Below are positions 36,494 through 45,001 of a stretch of DNA of 64,000 bases, piece after piece. The translations under genes were made by a program, and so were the position numbers. Origin of the DNA: Brevundimonas sp. GTDB lineage: Bacteria > Pseudomonadota > Alphaproteobacteria > Caulobacterales > Caulobacteraceae. How positions within the stretch are numbered: the first letter of the stretch is position 1; the number at the start of each line of letters is the position of its first letter. The DNA lies in contig NZ_JAQSDK010000006.1 of NCBI RefSeq assembly GCF_029945885.1, forward strand, positions 124,001 through 188,000, read 5' to 3'. The notes beneath the pieces were generated by a model. It saw only the letters and a program-made list of their open reading frames with translations. It searched no databases and had not been told where the DNA came from.

Positions 36494-37807
36494 CTACCCG
36501 AACTGCCGCTCGAACCGGCCCAGCGCCGCGGGATGCAGACGCACCACCAGATGGGTCCGGCCCTCGGCGTCGGTTTCGCGGCCGGTGACGCGGCCGTTTT
36601 CGTAGAGCCAGGCCAGGGCCTCGCCCTGGGAGGGCAGCAGGATCAGTTCGGTCTCGGGGTCGTCGTCGATCAGGTCGGCGATGGTCTGGCGCAGGGGTTC
36701 GATCCCCTCCCCGGTCCAGGCCGAGACGGCGACGGCCTTGCCCTGGGCGCGCAGGCGTTCGGCCTGGCCGAGGACGGCCTCTCGGGTCTCGGGATCCAGC
36801 AGATCGATCTTGTTCCAGACCTCCAGCATCCGGCGGGTCTTGCCCTCCGGCGTGGGGATCTGTTTCAGCACGGCCTCGACGTCCTTCGCCTGGGCCGCGC
36901 TGTCGGGACTGGCGATATCGCGGACGTGCAGGATCAGATCGGCCTCGCCGACCTCCTCCAGGGTGGCGCGGAAACTCTCGACCAGTTCGTGCGGCAGGTC
37001 GGAGATGAAGCCGACGGTGTCGGCGACGATGGCCGGGCGGCCCTGCGGCAGGCGGATGGTGCGCTGGGTGGTGTCGAGGGTGGCGAACAACAGGTCCTTG
37101 GCCACCACGTCCGAGCCGGTCAGCCGGTTGAACAGGGTCGACTTGCCGGCATTGGTGTAGCCGACCAGGGCGACGGTCGGGAACGGCACCTTCTTGCGGG
37201 CCTTGCGGTGCAGGCCGCGGGTGCGGCGCACCTCGTCCAGCTCGACCTTGAGCTTGACGATGCGGTCGGCGATCAGGCGCCGGTCCAGTTCGATCTGGGT
37301 CTCGCCGGGGCCGCCGGTCGAGCCGGTGCCGCCGCGCTGGCGTTCCAGGTGGGTCCAGGTGCGGACCAGCCGCGACTTCTCATAGTCCAGCCGGGCCAGT
37401 TCGACCTGAAGCCGGCCTTCCTTGGTGCGGGCGCGGCGGCCGAAGATCTCGAGGATCAGGCCGGTGCGGTCGATGACCTTGGCGTCCAGCGCGTTTTCCA
37501 GATTGCGCTGCTGCACCGGGGTCAGGTCATCGTCGATGACCACGGCCTCGGCCTCGGCGGCGCGGACCAGGGCGGCCAGCTCCTCGACCTTGCCCGAACC
37601 GAACAGGGTCGCCGGGGTGATGCGGCGCAGGTTGACGATCTCCTCGGCGCGCACGTCGAGGTCGAGGGCCCGGGCCAGGCCCGCCGCCTCTTCCAGCCGT
37701 TCGCTGGCCAGACGCGAACTGTCGTCCGCGCCGGCACCGGTGCGTTCGGGGTGGATGACGACCGCCCGGATCAGCGGGACGGTGTGATCAATGAATTTCT
37801 GGGTCAA
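36494..37807 (-). CDS. hflX: GTPase HflX
   Basis: Ribosome-associated GTPase that splits stalled ribosomes under stress. 437 aa. The N-terminal HflX domain has the glycine-rich RGGTGSTGGPGETQIELDRR near residue 162. The G domain has G1 GYTNAGKSTLFNRL near 212, G3 DTVGFI near 260 and G4 NKID near 330. The start is a TTG at 37807 directly after the hfq stop (TGA-TTG), so it depends on translational coupling to hfq. The hfq-hflX order is conserved across proteobacteria. Confidence 0.96.
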   Translation of the reverse strand: MTQKFIDHTVPLIRAVVIHPERTGAGADDSSRLASERLEEAAGLARALDLDVRAEEIVNLRRITPATLFGSGKVEELAALVRAAEAEAVVIDDDLTPVQQRNLENALDAKVIDRTGLILEIFGRRARTKEGRLQVELARLDYEKSRLVRTWTHLERQRGGTGSTGGPGETQIELDRRLIADRIVKLKVELDEVRRTRGLHRKARKKVPFPTVALVGYTNAGKSTLFNRLTGSDVVAKDLLFATLDTTQRTIRLPQGRPAIVADTVGFISDLPHELVESFRATLEEVGEADLILHVRDIASPDSAAQAKDVEAVLKQIPTPEGKTRRMLEVWNKIDLLDPETREAVLGQAERLRAQGKAVAVSAWTGEGIEPLRQTIADLIDDDPETELILLPSQGEALAWLYENGRVTGRETDAEGRTHLVVRLHPAALGRFERQFG

Positions 37808-38053
37808 TCAGTCTTCGTCGGCCTCGGGCTCGTACATCGTGACGGGCGCAGCGGGCATGATGGTTGAAATGGCGTGTTTATAGACCAGCTGGGACTGGCC
37901 GTCGCGACGCAGCAGCACGCAGAAATTGTCGAACCAGGTCACGATGCCCTGGAGTTTGACGCCATTGACCAGAAAGATGGTCAGCGGGGTCTTGGTCTTG
38001 CGCACGGTGTTCAGGAAAGTGTCCTGGAGGTTCTGGCGCTTGTCTTGAGACAT
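37808..38053 (-). CDS. hfq: RNA chaperone Hfq
   Basis: Hexameric Sm-like chaperone for small-RNA regulation. Trimmed to ATG 38053 ([36 protein letters not shown], 81 aa). The Sm1 motif with [37 protein letters not shown] is nearly canonical, including the YKHAISTI Sm2 segment. A short acidic C-terminal tail is typical for alphaproteobacteria. It is followed immediately by hflX. Confidence 0.98.
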   Translation of the reverse strand: MSQDKRQNLQDTFLNTVRKTKTPLTIFLVNGVKLQGIVTWFDNFCVLLRRDGQSQLVYKHAISTIMPAAPVTMYEPEADED

Positions 38054-38168
38054 GTCAGGTTGGTCCTGTTCTTCGTTGTTCGCCGGCCGGGGGAGCGGCA
38101 CGGGGCCGATCGACGTCGACCCCCTACCCTAGACGCCGCCTTTGCGGGGCGGCAACCGTCGTTCTCGT

Positions 38169-39032
38169 CTAGATGGCGTCGCGCTTCGCCTGATCAAGAT
38201 ACAGGGCGCGAAGTTTGCGCGTGACCGGTCCCGGCGTGCCGTCGCCGATGGTCGTGCCGTCGATCGAGATCGCGGGCATGACAAAGGCCCCGGCGGCGGT
38301 GAAGAAGGCTTCGCGGGCGCGTTTGGCCTCGTCGACGCTGAACGGACGTTCGTCCAGTTCGATCTTCTCCTGTTTGACCAGGTCCATGATGGCCGCGCGC
38401 GTGACGCCGCGCAGGATATTGGCCTGGGTGTCGCGGGTGCGCAGCCTGCCGTGCTCGTCGATGATCCAGGCATTGGTCGAGGAGCCCTCGGTGACCAGAC
38501 CCATCTCGTCGACGAACCAGGCCTCATAGGCCCCGCGATCGCGGGCCGCCTGTTTGGCGAGGATGTTGGGCAGCAGGCCGACGGTCTTGATGTCGCAGCG
38601 ACCCCAGCGGATGTCGGGCTGGGTGATGACGGCGACCCCCTTGTCCGCCTGGGCCTCGGCCTTGACCGCGCTGATCGAGCGGGCGGTGACGATGACGCTG
38701 GGGGGCGTGCCCTCGGGCGGGAACGGATGGTCGCGGCGGGCGGTGCCGCGCGTGACCTGCAGATAGACGATGCCGTTGCGCACGCGGTTGCGACGCACCG
38801 TCTCCTTCAGCACCCGGGTCAGGGCCTCGCGGGTCATCGGCACATCGATGCGCAGCTCGGTCAAACTGCGCACCAGCCGGGTCATATGGCCGTCGAAATC
38901 GGCCAGCTTTCCGTCGAACACCGACCAGACCTCATAGACGCCGTCGGCGAACTGGAAGCCCCGGTCCTCGACATGGATGACGGCCTGGCCGTGCGGCACA
39001 TAGGCCCCGTTGACATAGGCGACGCGGCTCAT
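38169..39032 (-). CDS. dat: D-amino-acid transaminase (class IV aminotransferase)
   Basis: PLP enzyme of fold type IV, 287 aa from ATG 39032 (MSRVAYVNGAYVPHGQAVIHVEDRGFQFADGVYEV). The N-terminal HVEDRGFQFADGVYEV is the class IV opening. The PLP lysine is in RCDIKTVGLLPNILAKQAA near residue 145, and the phosphate-binding EGSSTNAWII follows near 178. The pattern fits D-alanine/D-amino-acid aminotransferase, supplying D-Glu/D-Ala for the wall, more than BCAT, though a BCAT-like activity cannot be excluded. Its ATG overlaps the ntrX stop by 4 bp, so it is the tail of the dusB-ntrY-ntrX-dat strand. Confidence 0.88.
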   Translation of the reverse strand: MSRVAYVNGAYVPHGQAVIHVEDRGFQFADGVYEVWSVFDGKLADFDGHMTRLVRSLTELRIDVPMTREALTRVLKETVRRNRVRNGIVYLQVTRGTARRDHPFPPEGTPPSVIVTARSISAVKAEAQADKGVAVITQPDIRWGRCDIKTVGLLPNILAKQAARDRGAYEAWFVDEMGLVTEGSSTNAWIIDEHGRLRTRDTQANILRGVTRAAIMDLVKQEKIELDERPFSVDEAKRAREAFFTAAGAFVMPAISIDGTTIGDGTPGPVTRKLRALYLDQAKRDAI

Positions 39033-40444
39033 GGTTCGTCGGTTCCTTCCGGTTCGTCGTCGCCGCCCCGTGACGGCGACACGCCCAGCGATTTCAGTTT
39101 CCGGTGCAGGGCCGACCGCTCCATGCCGATGAAGCCGGCGGTGCGCGAGATATTGCCCCCGAACCGCATGATCTGGGCCGCCAGATATTCGCGCTCGAAC
39201 ACCTCGCGGGCCTCGCGCAGCGGCAGGGCGATGATCCGCTCGGCCCCCATGGTCGCCCCGGCGGCGTTGTTGCTCTCCTCGGGCGGCAGCATGTCGGCGG
39301 TTATCGGCTCGCTGACGTCGCCGGTGGCCAGGATCAGCAGTCGTTCGACATTGTTGCGCAGCTGGCGGACGTTGCCCGGCCACGGGTGAACCTGCAGCAC
39401 GGCAATGGCATCGTCACCGAGGCGGCGGCGCGGCAGGCCCTGGGAACTGCACAGGGTCTCGATGAAATAGTCGATCAGTTCACTGATGTCCTCGCGCCGC
39501 TCCGACAGCGGCGGCACGCGGATCGGCACGACATTGAGCCGGTGGAACAGGTCCTCGCGGAAGCGACCGGCCTCGATCTCCAGCTTCAGGTCGCGCGAGG
39601 TCGAGGTCACGACCCGGACGTCGACCTGGACGTCCTGTTCGCCGCCGACCCGGCGGAAACGCTGCTCGACCAGCACCCGCAGGATCCGGCTCTGGCTTTC
39701 GCGCGGCATGTCGCCGACGTCGTCCAGATACAGGGTGCCATTGTGGGCCCGTTCGAACACGCCGATCTTGCGCGGACGGCCGTCGACCCCCTCCTCGCCG
39801 AACAGTTCCAGGTCCAGCCGTTCCGGGGTCATGCCGGCGGCCGAGATGGCGACGAACTCGGCCCGGGCCCGGGCGCTGGCCTCATGGATCTGACGCGCGA
39901 CCAGCTCCTTGCCGGCACCCGGCGGACCCGAGATCAGCACCCGGCTGTTGGCCGGGGCGACCTTGGTGATGGTGGTGCGCAGGGTCTGGGCCGCGGCCGA
40001 GCGGCCGATCAGGCCGGCGGGGGTCATGACCTGGGCGCGCAGCCGCTTGTTCTCGCGCTTCAGGGTCGCCGCCTCCAGCGCCCGCTCGATCACCACCACC
40101 AGCCGGTCGGACTTGAACGGCTTCTCGATGAAGTCATAGGCCCCGCGCTTCAGGGCGCTGACCGCCGTCTCGATATTGCCGTGGCCCGAGATCATCACCA
40201 CCGGCAGGTCGGGATCCAGTTCCTTGATGATGTCCAGCAGCTCCAGCCCGTCCAGGCCGCCGCCCTGCATCCAGATGTCGAGCAGGGCCAGGGACGGCTT
40301 GCGCGCGCGGATCGCGGCCAGGGCCTCGTCCGAATTGGCGGCGACGCGGACCGCATGGCCCTCGTCTTCCAGAAGGCCGGACACCAGTTCCCGGATGTCA
40401 GCCTCGTCGTCGACGACAAGAATGTCGGCTCCCGTGGATCGCAT
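39029..40444 (-). CDS. ntrX: Nitrogen-regulation-type response regulator NtrX (no GAFTGA motif)
   Basis: Response regulator partner of NtrY, 471 aa. The receiver domain (1-120) has phosphoacceptor Asp56 in LALLDIWMQ. The AAA+ domain has Walker A SGPPGAGKELVARQIH near residue 165 and Walker B LYLDDVGDMP. A Fis-type HTH (MERSALHRKLKSLGVS) is at the C-terminus. The L1-loop GAFTGA, which contacts sigma-54, is absent: after ELFG the sequence reads EEGVDGRPRKIGVFERA. The Walker B catalytic Glu is also Asp (LDD). It therefore probably acts as a DNA-binding regulator rather than a classical sigma-54 activator, as reported for other alphaproteobacterial NtrX to my recollection. Confidence 0.93.
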   Translation of the reverse strand: MRSTGADILVVDDEADIRELVSGLLEDEGHAVRVAANSDEALAAIRARKPSLALLDIWMQGGGLDGLELLDIIKELDPDLPVVMISGHGNIETAVSALKRGAYDFIEKPFKSDRLVVVIERALEAATLKRENKRLRAQVMTPAGLIGRSAAAQTLRTTITKVAPANSRVLISGPPGAGKELVARQIHEASARARAEFVAISAAGMTPERLDLELFGEEGVDGRPRKIGVFERAHNGTLYLDDVGDMPRESQSRILRVLVEQRFRRVGGEQDVQVDVRVVTSTSRDLKLEIEAGRFREDLFHRLNVVPIRVPPLSERREDISELIDYFIETLCSSQGLPRRRLGDDAIAVLQVHPWPGNVRQLRNNVERLLILATGDVSEPITADMLPPEESNNAAGATMGAERIIALPLREAREVFEREYLAAQIMRFGGNISRTAGFIGMERSALHRKLKSLGVSPSRGGDDEPEGTDEP

Positions 40445-40453
40445 GACGCCTCG

Positions 40454-42748
40454 CTATTCGGCCGCCGGGGCGGTGGACGGGCGCAGGCCCGCCTTCCGGT
40501 CCCCGGTGGCACCGGTCGGTTTCAGGGGAAAGATCAGGGAGACGCGCGCGCCGCCCAGCTGTTCAGCGTCGGCCAGTTTCAGCTCGCCGCCGTGGTCCTC
40601 GCAGATGCGCTTGACGATGGCCAGGCCGAGGCCCGTGCCCTTCTCGCGCGTGGTCACATAGGGTTCGGTCAGCCGGTCGCGGTCCCTGGCCGGCAGGCCG
40701 ACGCCGTCATCCTCGATGATGAAACTCACCATGTCGTCCACGACTTCAAGGCGGGCGATCATGCCCGGACCGTCGCCGTCGCCCGGCCGGGGCTCGCGCT
40801 CGCGCCGGGCCGCCACCGACTCGCCGGCATTCTTGAGGATGTTGGCCAGGGCCTGGCCGATCATCCGCCCGTCGCCCTGCAGCGTGGCCCTGGGCAGCGG
40901 GTCGGTGATGTCGACCTCGATCTCCGGGGCTGCAACCCGCTGGGCGAAGACCGCTTCGCGCAGCAGTTCGGCCGGGTTTTCCCGGGTGAACCGCGGGGCC
41001 GGCATCCGGGCGAAGGACGAGAATTCGTCGACCATCCGGCCGATGTCACCGACCTGGCGGATGATGGTCTCGGTGCAGCGGTCGAAGACCTCGACGTCGT
41101 CGACCACCTGCGAGCGGTATTTGCGCCGCAGCCGTTCGGCCGACAGCTGGATCGGGGTCAGGGGGTTTTTGATCTCATGGGCGATGCGCCGGGCCACGTC
41201 GCGCCAGGCGGCATTGCGCTGGGCGGTGACCAGCCGGGTGATATCGTCGAACGTCAGCACCATCTCGCCGCCCAGACCGCCTTCGATACGCACGCGCAGC
41301 CGACGGGTCTCGCCGTCGCGGGTGACGTCGATATCTTCCTCGATATGGGCTTCGGCCCGTTTGACCAGATCGCTCAGTTCCGGGGAAATCGAGGCCAGCG
41401 GCTTGCCGTGGACGGTCGGGGCATCGATGCCCAGCAGCTGGACGGCGCTGTCGTTGACGGCCGAGATCCGGCCCTTTCGATCGAGGCCGATGACCCCGGC
41501 GGAGACACCCGACAGCACGGTTTCGATGAAGCGGCTGCGCCCCTGGGCCTCCTCGCTGGCCGCTTTCAGCGCCGCCTGCTGGGCCTGGAGGTCCTCGGTC
41601 ATGCGGTTGAAGGCCTGGGACAGGACAACGATCTCGCCGGGATCGCCCTCGGACTCGACGCGGGCCGTCAGATCGCCGGCGGCCACCCGGTCGGCCGCCT
41701 TGACCAGCCGTCCGATCGGGGCCGAGATCGCGCCCGCCGCCGACATGCCCAGCCACACCGCCCCGACCAGCACCAGCAGGGCCGTCTCGAAATAGCTGAG
41801 GGCGAAGGCGGTCTGGATGCGGGCGCGGCTTTCCTCGGCCTCGCGATAGGCTTGAATCGAGCGGTTGCTGTTGTTCATCCGGGCGATCAGGCCGGGCTGC
41901 AGCGGCCGAACCAGATACAGATAGGCGTCGCCATAGTTCGGCAAGGCATGCAGCGAGCGCACCACGTCGGGGTTCTGGGTCACCTGCTGCTGCGGCGGGC
42001 CGCCCTGGGCCGCAGCTTCCAGCACGATGCGGGGCGGCGCGAGATACGGTGGTGATTGACTCGTCTCACCGCTGGCCAGGACGTCGCCGTCGCCGTTGAG
42101 GATGTAGATGGCCGGGTAGCCGAACAGCTGGCCGATCTGGACGAGGGCGTCCGAGAACTGGATGCGGTTGTCATAGAAGGGGCGCGCGCCCTGAAGCTGC
42201 TCGGCGATGGTCACCATGTCCGAGTCCATCTCGGTCGCCACGTCCTGGATGTAGGCGCGGCCGATGACCGCGCCGTTCTGGACCGCGGTCTTGACGTTCT
42301 CGCTGAACCACTGGTCGACGCCGCGATTGACCAGAACGCCGAATACCAGGGCGATCAGAATGGCGGGGACCACGGCGACGAGGGAAAACAGGGTCACGAA
42401 ACGCAGATGCAGACGCGCGCCGGCATCGCCGCGATTGCGCACCACCAGCAGCACCCGACGACCGACGACGACCGCGAGTCCCGCGATCAGCAGCAGGTTG
42501 CCGATCAGGATGTAGAGGACGGCATGTCCGGCGACAGCCCGTGGCCCGCCGGTCTCGGCGCTGCCGCTGGCACCGGGGGCCACGGCCACCAGCCAGATGG
42601 CGGCGGCGGTGACCAGAAAGGCGATGACGTAGGCCGTCGCGAACAGGATGCGACTGCGCTTCTGGGACAGCCAGCCGGTCAACAGGGCGGGGCTCCGGAA
42701 CGGGGTCCGGGTCTCCTTGTCCGACAGAGGCAGTGGCGGGTTGGTCAT
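40454..42748 (-). CDS. ntrY: Sensor histidine kinase NtrY
   Basis: Membrane histidine kinase of the NtrYX pair, implicated in redox/nitrogen and envelope responses in alphaproteobacteria. 764 aa. The N-terminal third has about three membrane segments (ILFATAYVIAFLVTAAAIWLVAV near residue 35, the next near 80 and 130), a periplasmic sensor region, a further TM near 320, then HAMP, a PAS domain (FIETVLSGVSAGVIGLDRKG near 410) and the kinase core. The phosphoacceptor is His524 in RRIAHEIKNPLTPIQLSAERL. The ATP lid is GTGLGLAIVKRICEDHGG near the C-terminus. The ATG overlaps the dusB stop by 4 bp. ntrBC are not present between dusB and ntrY. Confidence 0.95.
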   Translation of the reverse strand: MTNPPLPLSDKETRTPFRSPALLTGWLSQKRSRILFATAYVIAFLVTAAAIWLVAVAPGASGSAETGGPRAVAGHAVLYILIGNLLLIAGLAVVVGRRVLLVVRNRGDAGARLHLRFVTLFSLVAVVPAILIALVFGVLVNRGVDQWFSENVKTAVQNGAVIGRAYIQDVATEMDSDMVTIAEQLQGARPFYDNRIQFSDALVQIGQLFGYPAIYILNGDGDVLASGETSQSPPYLAPPRIVLEAAAQGGPPQQQVTQNPDVVRSLHALPNYGDAYLYLVRPLQPGLIARMNNSNRSIQAYREAEESRARIQTAFALSYFETALLVLVGAVWLGMSAAGAISAPIGRLVKAADRVAAGDLTARVESEGDPGEIVVLSQAFNRMTEDLQAQQAALKAASEEAQGRSRFIETVLSGVSAGVIGLDRKGRISAVNDSAVQLLGIDAPTVHGKPLASISPELSDLVKRAEAHIEEDIDVTRDGETRRLRVRIEGGLGGEMVLTFDDITRLVTAQRNAAWRDVARRIAHEIKNPLTPIQLSAERLRRKYRSQVVDDVEVFDRCTETIIRQVGDIGRMVDEFSSFARMPAPRFTRENPAELLREAVFAQRVAAPEIEVDITDPLPRATLQGDGRMIGQALANILKNAGESVAARREREPRPGDGDGPGMIARLEVVDDMVSFIIEDDGVGLPARDRDRLTEPYVTTREKGTGLGLAIVKRICEDHGGELKLADAEQLGGARVSLIFPLKPTGATGDRKAGLRPSTAPAAE

Positions 42749-43800
42749 TCCCCTCCAGCTTCAACCAACTGTGTCTCAGGATCAACAGCAGAGTTGCGAA
42801 TATGATCCACTTCGGGCCGCCATAGCGCGGCCAGGGTGTGTTCGACCTCGGAGGGCTCATCCAGCCGGCACAGCCGGGCCTTGGCCGCGCGCCGGTCCAG
42901 GGGATCGGCGGGCCAGGGAGCCTGTTCGATGTACCAGCCCAGATGTTTGCGGAACATCTTCAGTCCCAGCGGCAGGCCGTAGAAGGCGACCGAGGCGCGC
43001 AGATGGTCGATGACGATGGCCAGCCGGGCTTCCCGTCCCGGTTCCTCCAGCACCCGGCCGTCGGCCAGGGCCTGTTCCAGATGAGCGGCCAGCCACGGCC
43101 GACCATAGACGCCGCGGCCCAGCATGACTCCGTCAGCACCCGATTGCGCCATCGCGTTGCGCGCGTCCTGGACGGTCAGGATGTCGCCGTTGACGATCAC
43201 GGGGATGGCCACCGCCGCCTTGACCTCGCCCACCGCGACCCAGTCGGCCACGCCGGTGTAGAACTGTTTGCGGGTGCGGCCGTGCACGGTCACCGCCTTG
43301 ATGCCGAGCCCCTCGGCCCGGCGCGCCAGTTCGGCGGCATTACGGCTGGTGTCGTCCCAGCCCAGCCGCATCTTGACCGTGACCGGACGGCTGGTGGCCT
43401 GCACCGCGGCCTCGATCAGCCGGCAGGCCAGGTCCGGTGTGCGCATCAGGGCCGAGCCGCAGGCCGCGCCCGTGACCTCCTTGGCCGGGCAGCCGAAATT
43501 CAGGTCGATGATGTCGGCCCCGGCCGCCTCGGCCATGCGCGCCCCCTCGGCCATGGCGGTCGGATCGCGGCCGACCAGCTGGATCACGGTCAGCGGCAGG
43601 CCCTCGCCCACGGCCGCGCGCCGCACCACGTCGGGCCGGGCCCGCGCCAGTTCGGCGGCGGCCACCATCTCGGTCGCGACATAGGCCGCGCCCAGCCGGG
43701 AGGCGAGCTGCCGGAAGGGCAGATCGGTGATTCCGGTCATGGGGGCCATCAGCACCCGGCCGGGTACCGAAACGTCGCCGATCTGAAGTCCTGTACGCAT
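42745..43800 (-). CDS. dusB: tRNA-dihydrouridine synthase DusB (NifR3)
   Basis: FMN enzyme reducing uridines in tRNA. Trimmed to ATG 43800 (MRTGLQIGDVSVPGRVLMAPMTGITDLPFRQLA), 351 aa. FMN-site motifs: LMAPMTGITDLPFR at residue 18, IDLNFGCPAKEVTG near 92 (with the catalytic Cys) and VHGRTRKQFYTG near 165. It is the head of the dusB-ntrY-ntrX-dat strand and divergent from ispDF, 64 bp apart. Confidence 0.96.
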   Translation of the reverse strand: MRTGLQIGDVSVPGRVLMAPMTGITDLPFRQLASRLGAAYVATEMVAAAELARARPDVVRRAAVGEGLPLTVIQLVGRDPTAMAEGARMAEAAGADIIDLNFGCPAKEVTGAACGSALMRTPDLACRLIEAAVQATSRPVTVKMRLGWDDTSRNAAELARRAEGLGIKAVTVHGRTRKQFYTGVADWVAVGEVKAAVAIPVIVNGDILTVQDARNAMAQSGADGVMLGRGVYGRPWLAAHLEQALADGRVLEEPGREARLAIVIDHLRASVAFYGLPLGLKMFRKHLGWYIEQAPWPADPLDRRAAKARLCRLDEPSEVEHTLAALWRPEVDHIRNSAVDPETQLVEAGGE

Positions 43801-43864
43801 CCGCTCCCTGACACCGGTTGAGGCCCCTCTCGTCAAGGCCGAGTTGGGCGCTTAGAAGGCGGCC

Positions 43865-45001
43865 ATGACATTTGCAGCGATCGTCGTGGCCGCCGGAACG
43901 GCCTCCCGGGCCGGAGGCAACAAGCAGTGGCGGCTGCTGGGCGGCCGGCCGGTGCTGCGCTGGTCGATCGAAGCCCTGCTGGCGGCCGGGGCCGAAGATC
44001 TGGTCGTGGTCGTGGCCCCCGGTGCCGAGTCTGCGGCGGCCGAGGCCCTGGCCGGGCTCGACGGATGGCGCACCGCGACCGGGGCTGACAGCCGTGCCGG
44101 TTCGGTGGTCAACGGCCTCCAGGCTCTGGGTGGCCCCGACGATCGTCCGGTGCTGGTGCATGACGCCGCCCGCCCCTTTCTTGACCGGGCCGTGATCGAC
44201 CGGGTGCTGGCCGGGCTGGACGGGGCCGACGGGGCCCTGCCCGCCCTGCCCGTCGCCGACAGCCTGCGACGCGGTGACGACGGCTTCGTCAGCGGGGCGG
44301 TCGAGCGAGACGGCCTGTGGCGGGCCCAGACCCCCCAGGCCTTCCGCTATCGCACCCTGGTCGACGCCTGCGCGGCCTGGACGGAAACGCCCGGCCCGGC
44401 CGACGAGGCCACCGCCGTCGAACGCGCCGGGGGGCGCGTGCGGCTGGTTCCGGGGGACGCCCGTCTGATGAAGCTGACCTATCCCGAGGATTTCGCCATG
44501 GCCGAGATGATGATCGCCCGCCGGACCCGCGTCGGACAGGGCTTCGACGCCCACCGCTGGGGACCGGGATCCTCGGTCTGGCTGTGTGGCGTCGAGATTC
44601 CCCATGACCAGACCCTGATCGGCCATTCGGACGCCGACGCCGGGCTGCATGCCCTGACCGACGCCATCCTCGGGGCCATGGGCGATGGCGACATCGGCGA
44701 CCATTTCCCGCCGACCGACCCGCAGTGGAAGGGGGCGTCCTCTGACCGCTTCCTGACGCATGCGGTCGAACGTCTGGCCGCGCGCGGCGGGCGGCTGGTC
44801 AATGTCGACGTCACCCTGATCTGCGAACGGCCCAAGGTGAAGCCGCACCGTCAGGCCATGCGCGAACGCCTCGCCGACCTGCTGGGCCTTCCGCTCGACG
44901 CGGTCAGCGTCAAGGCCACGACCACCGAGGCCATGGGCTTCACCGGACGGGGCGAAGGTCTGGCCGCCCAGGCCCTGGCGACAGTGGAACTGCCTGGCTA
45001 G
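43865..45001 (+). CDS. ispDF: Bifunctional IspD/IspF (MEP pathway)
   Basis: Fused 2-C-methyl-D-erythritol 4-phosphate cytidylyltransferase and 2-C-methyl-D-erythritol 2,4-cyclodiphosphate synthase of the isoprenoid pathway. 378 aa. IspD (about 1-215): [22 protein letters not shown], with the CTP-binding Lys and Arg, and [10 protein letters not shown] near residue 99. IspF (about 220-378): [40 protein letters not shown] (zinc and substrate site) and the C-terminal [14 protein letters not shown]. Bifunctional IspDF is normal in alphaproteobacteria. Its stop overlaps the convergent spermidine-synthase-like gene by 4 bp. Confidence 0.97.
   Translation: MTFAAIVVAAGTASRAGGNKQWRLLGGRPVLRWSIEALLAAGAEDLVVVVAPGAESAAAEALAGLDGWRTATGADSRAGSVVNGLQALGGPDDRPVLVHDAARPFLDRAVIDRVLAGLDGADGALPALPVADSLRRGDDGFVSGAVERDGLWRAQTPQAFRYRTLVDACAAWTETPGPADEATAVERAGGRVRLVPGDARLMKLTYPEDFAMAEMMIARRTRVGQGFDAHRWGPGSSVWLCGVEIPHDQTLIGHSDADAGLHALTDAILGAMGDGDIGDHFPPTDPQWKGASSDRFLTHAVERLAARGGRLVNVDVTLICERPKVKPHRQAMRERLADLLGLPLDAVSVKATTTEAMGFTGRGEGLAAQALATVELPG

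Noticed and set aside
39104-42055. 983-aa plus-strand ORF opposite ntrX/ntrY
   Set aside because: Spans two real minus-strand genes and their junction; no recognisable motif; high-GC antisense frame.
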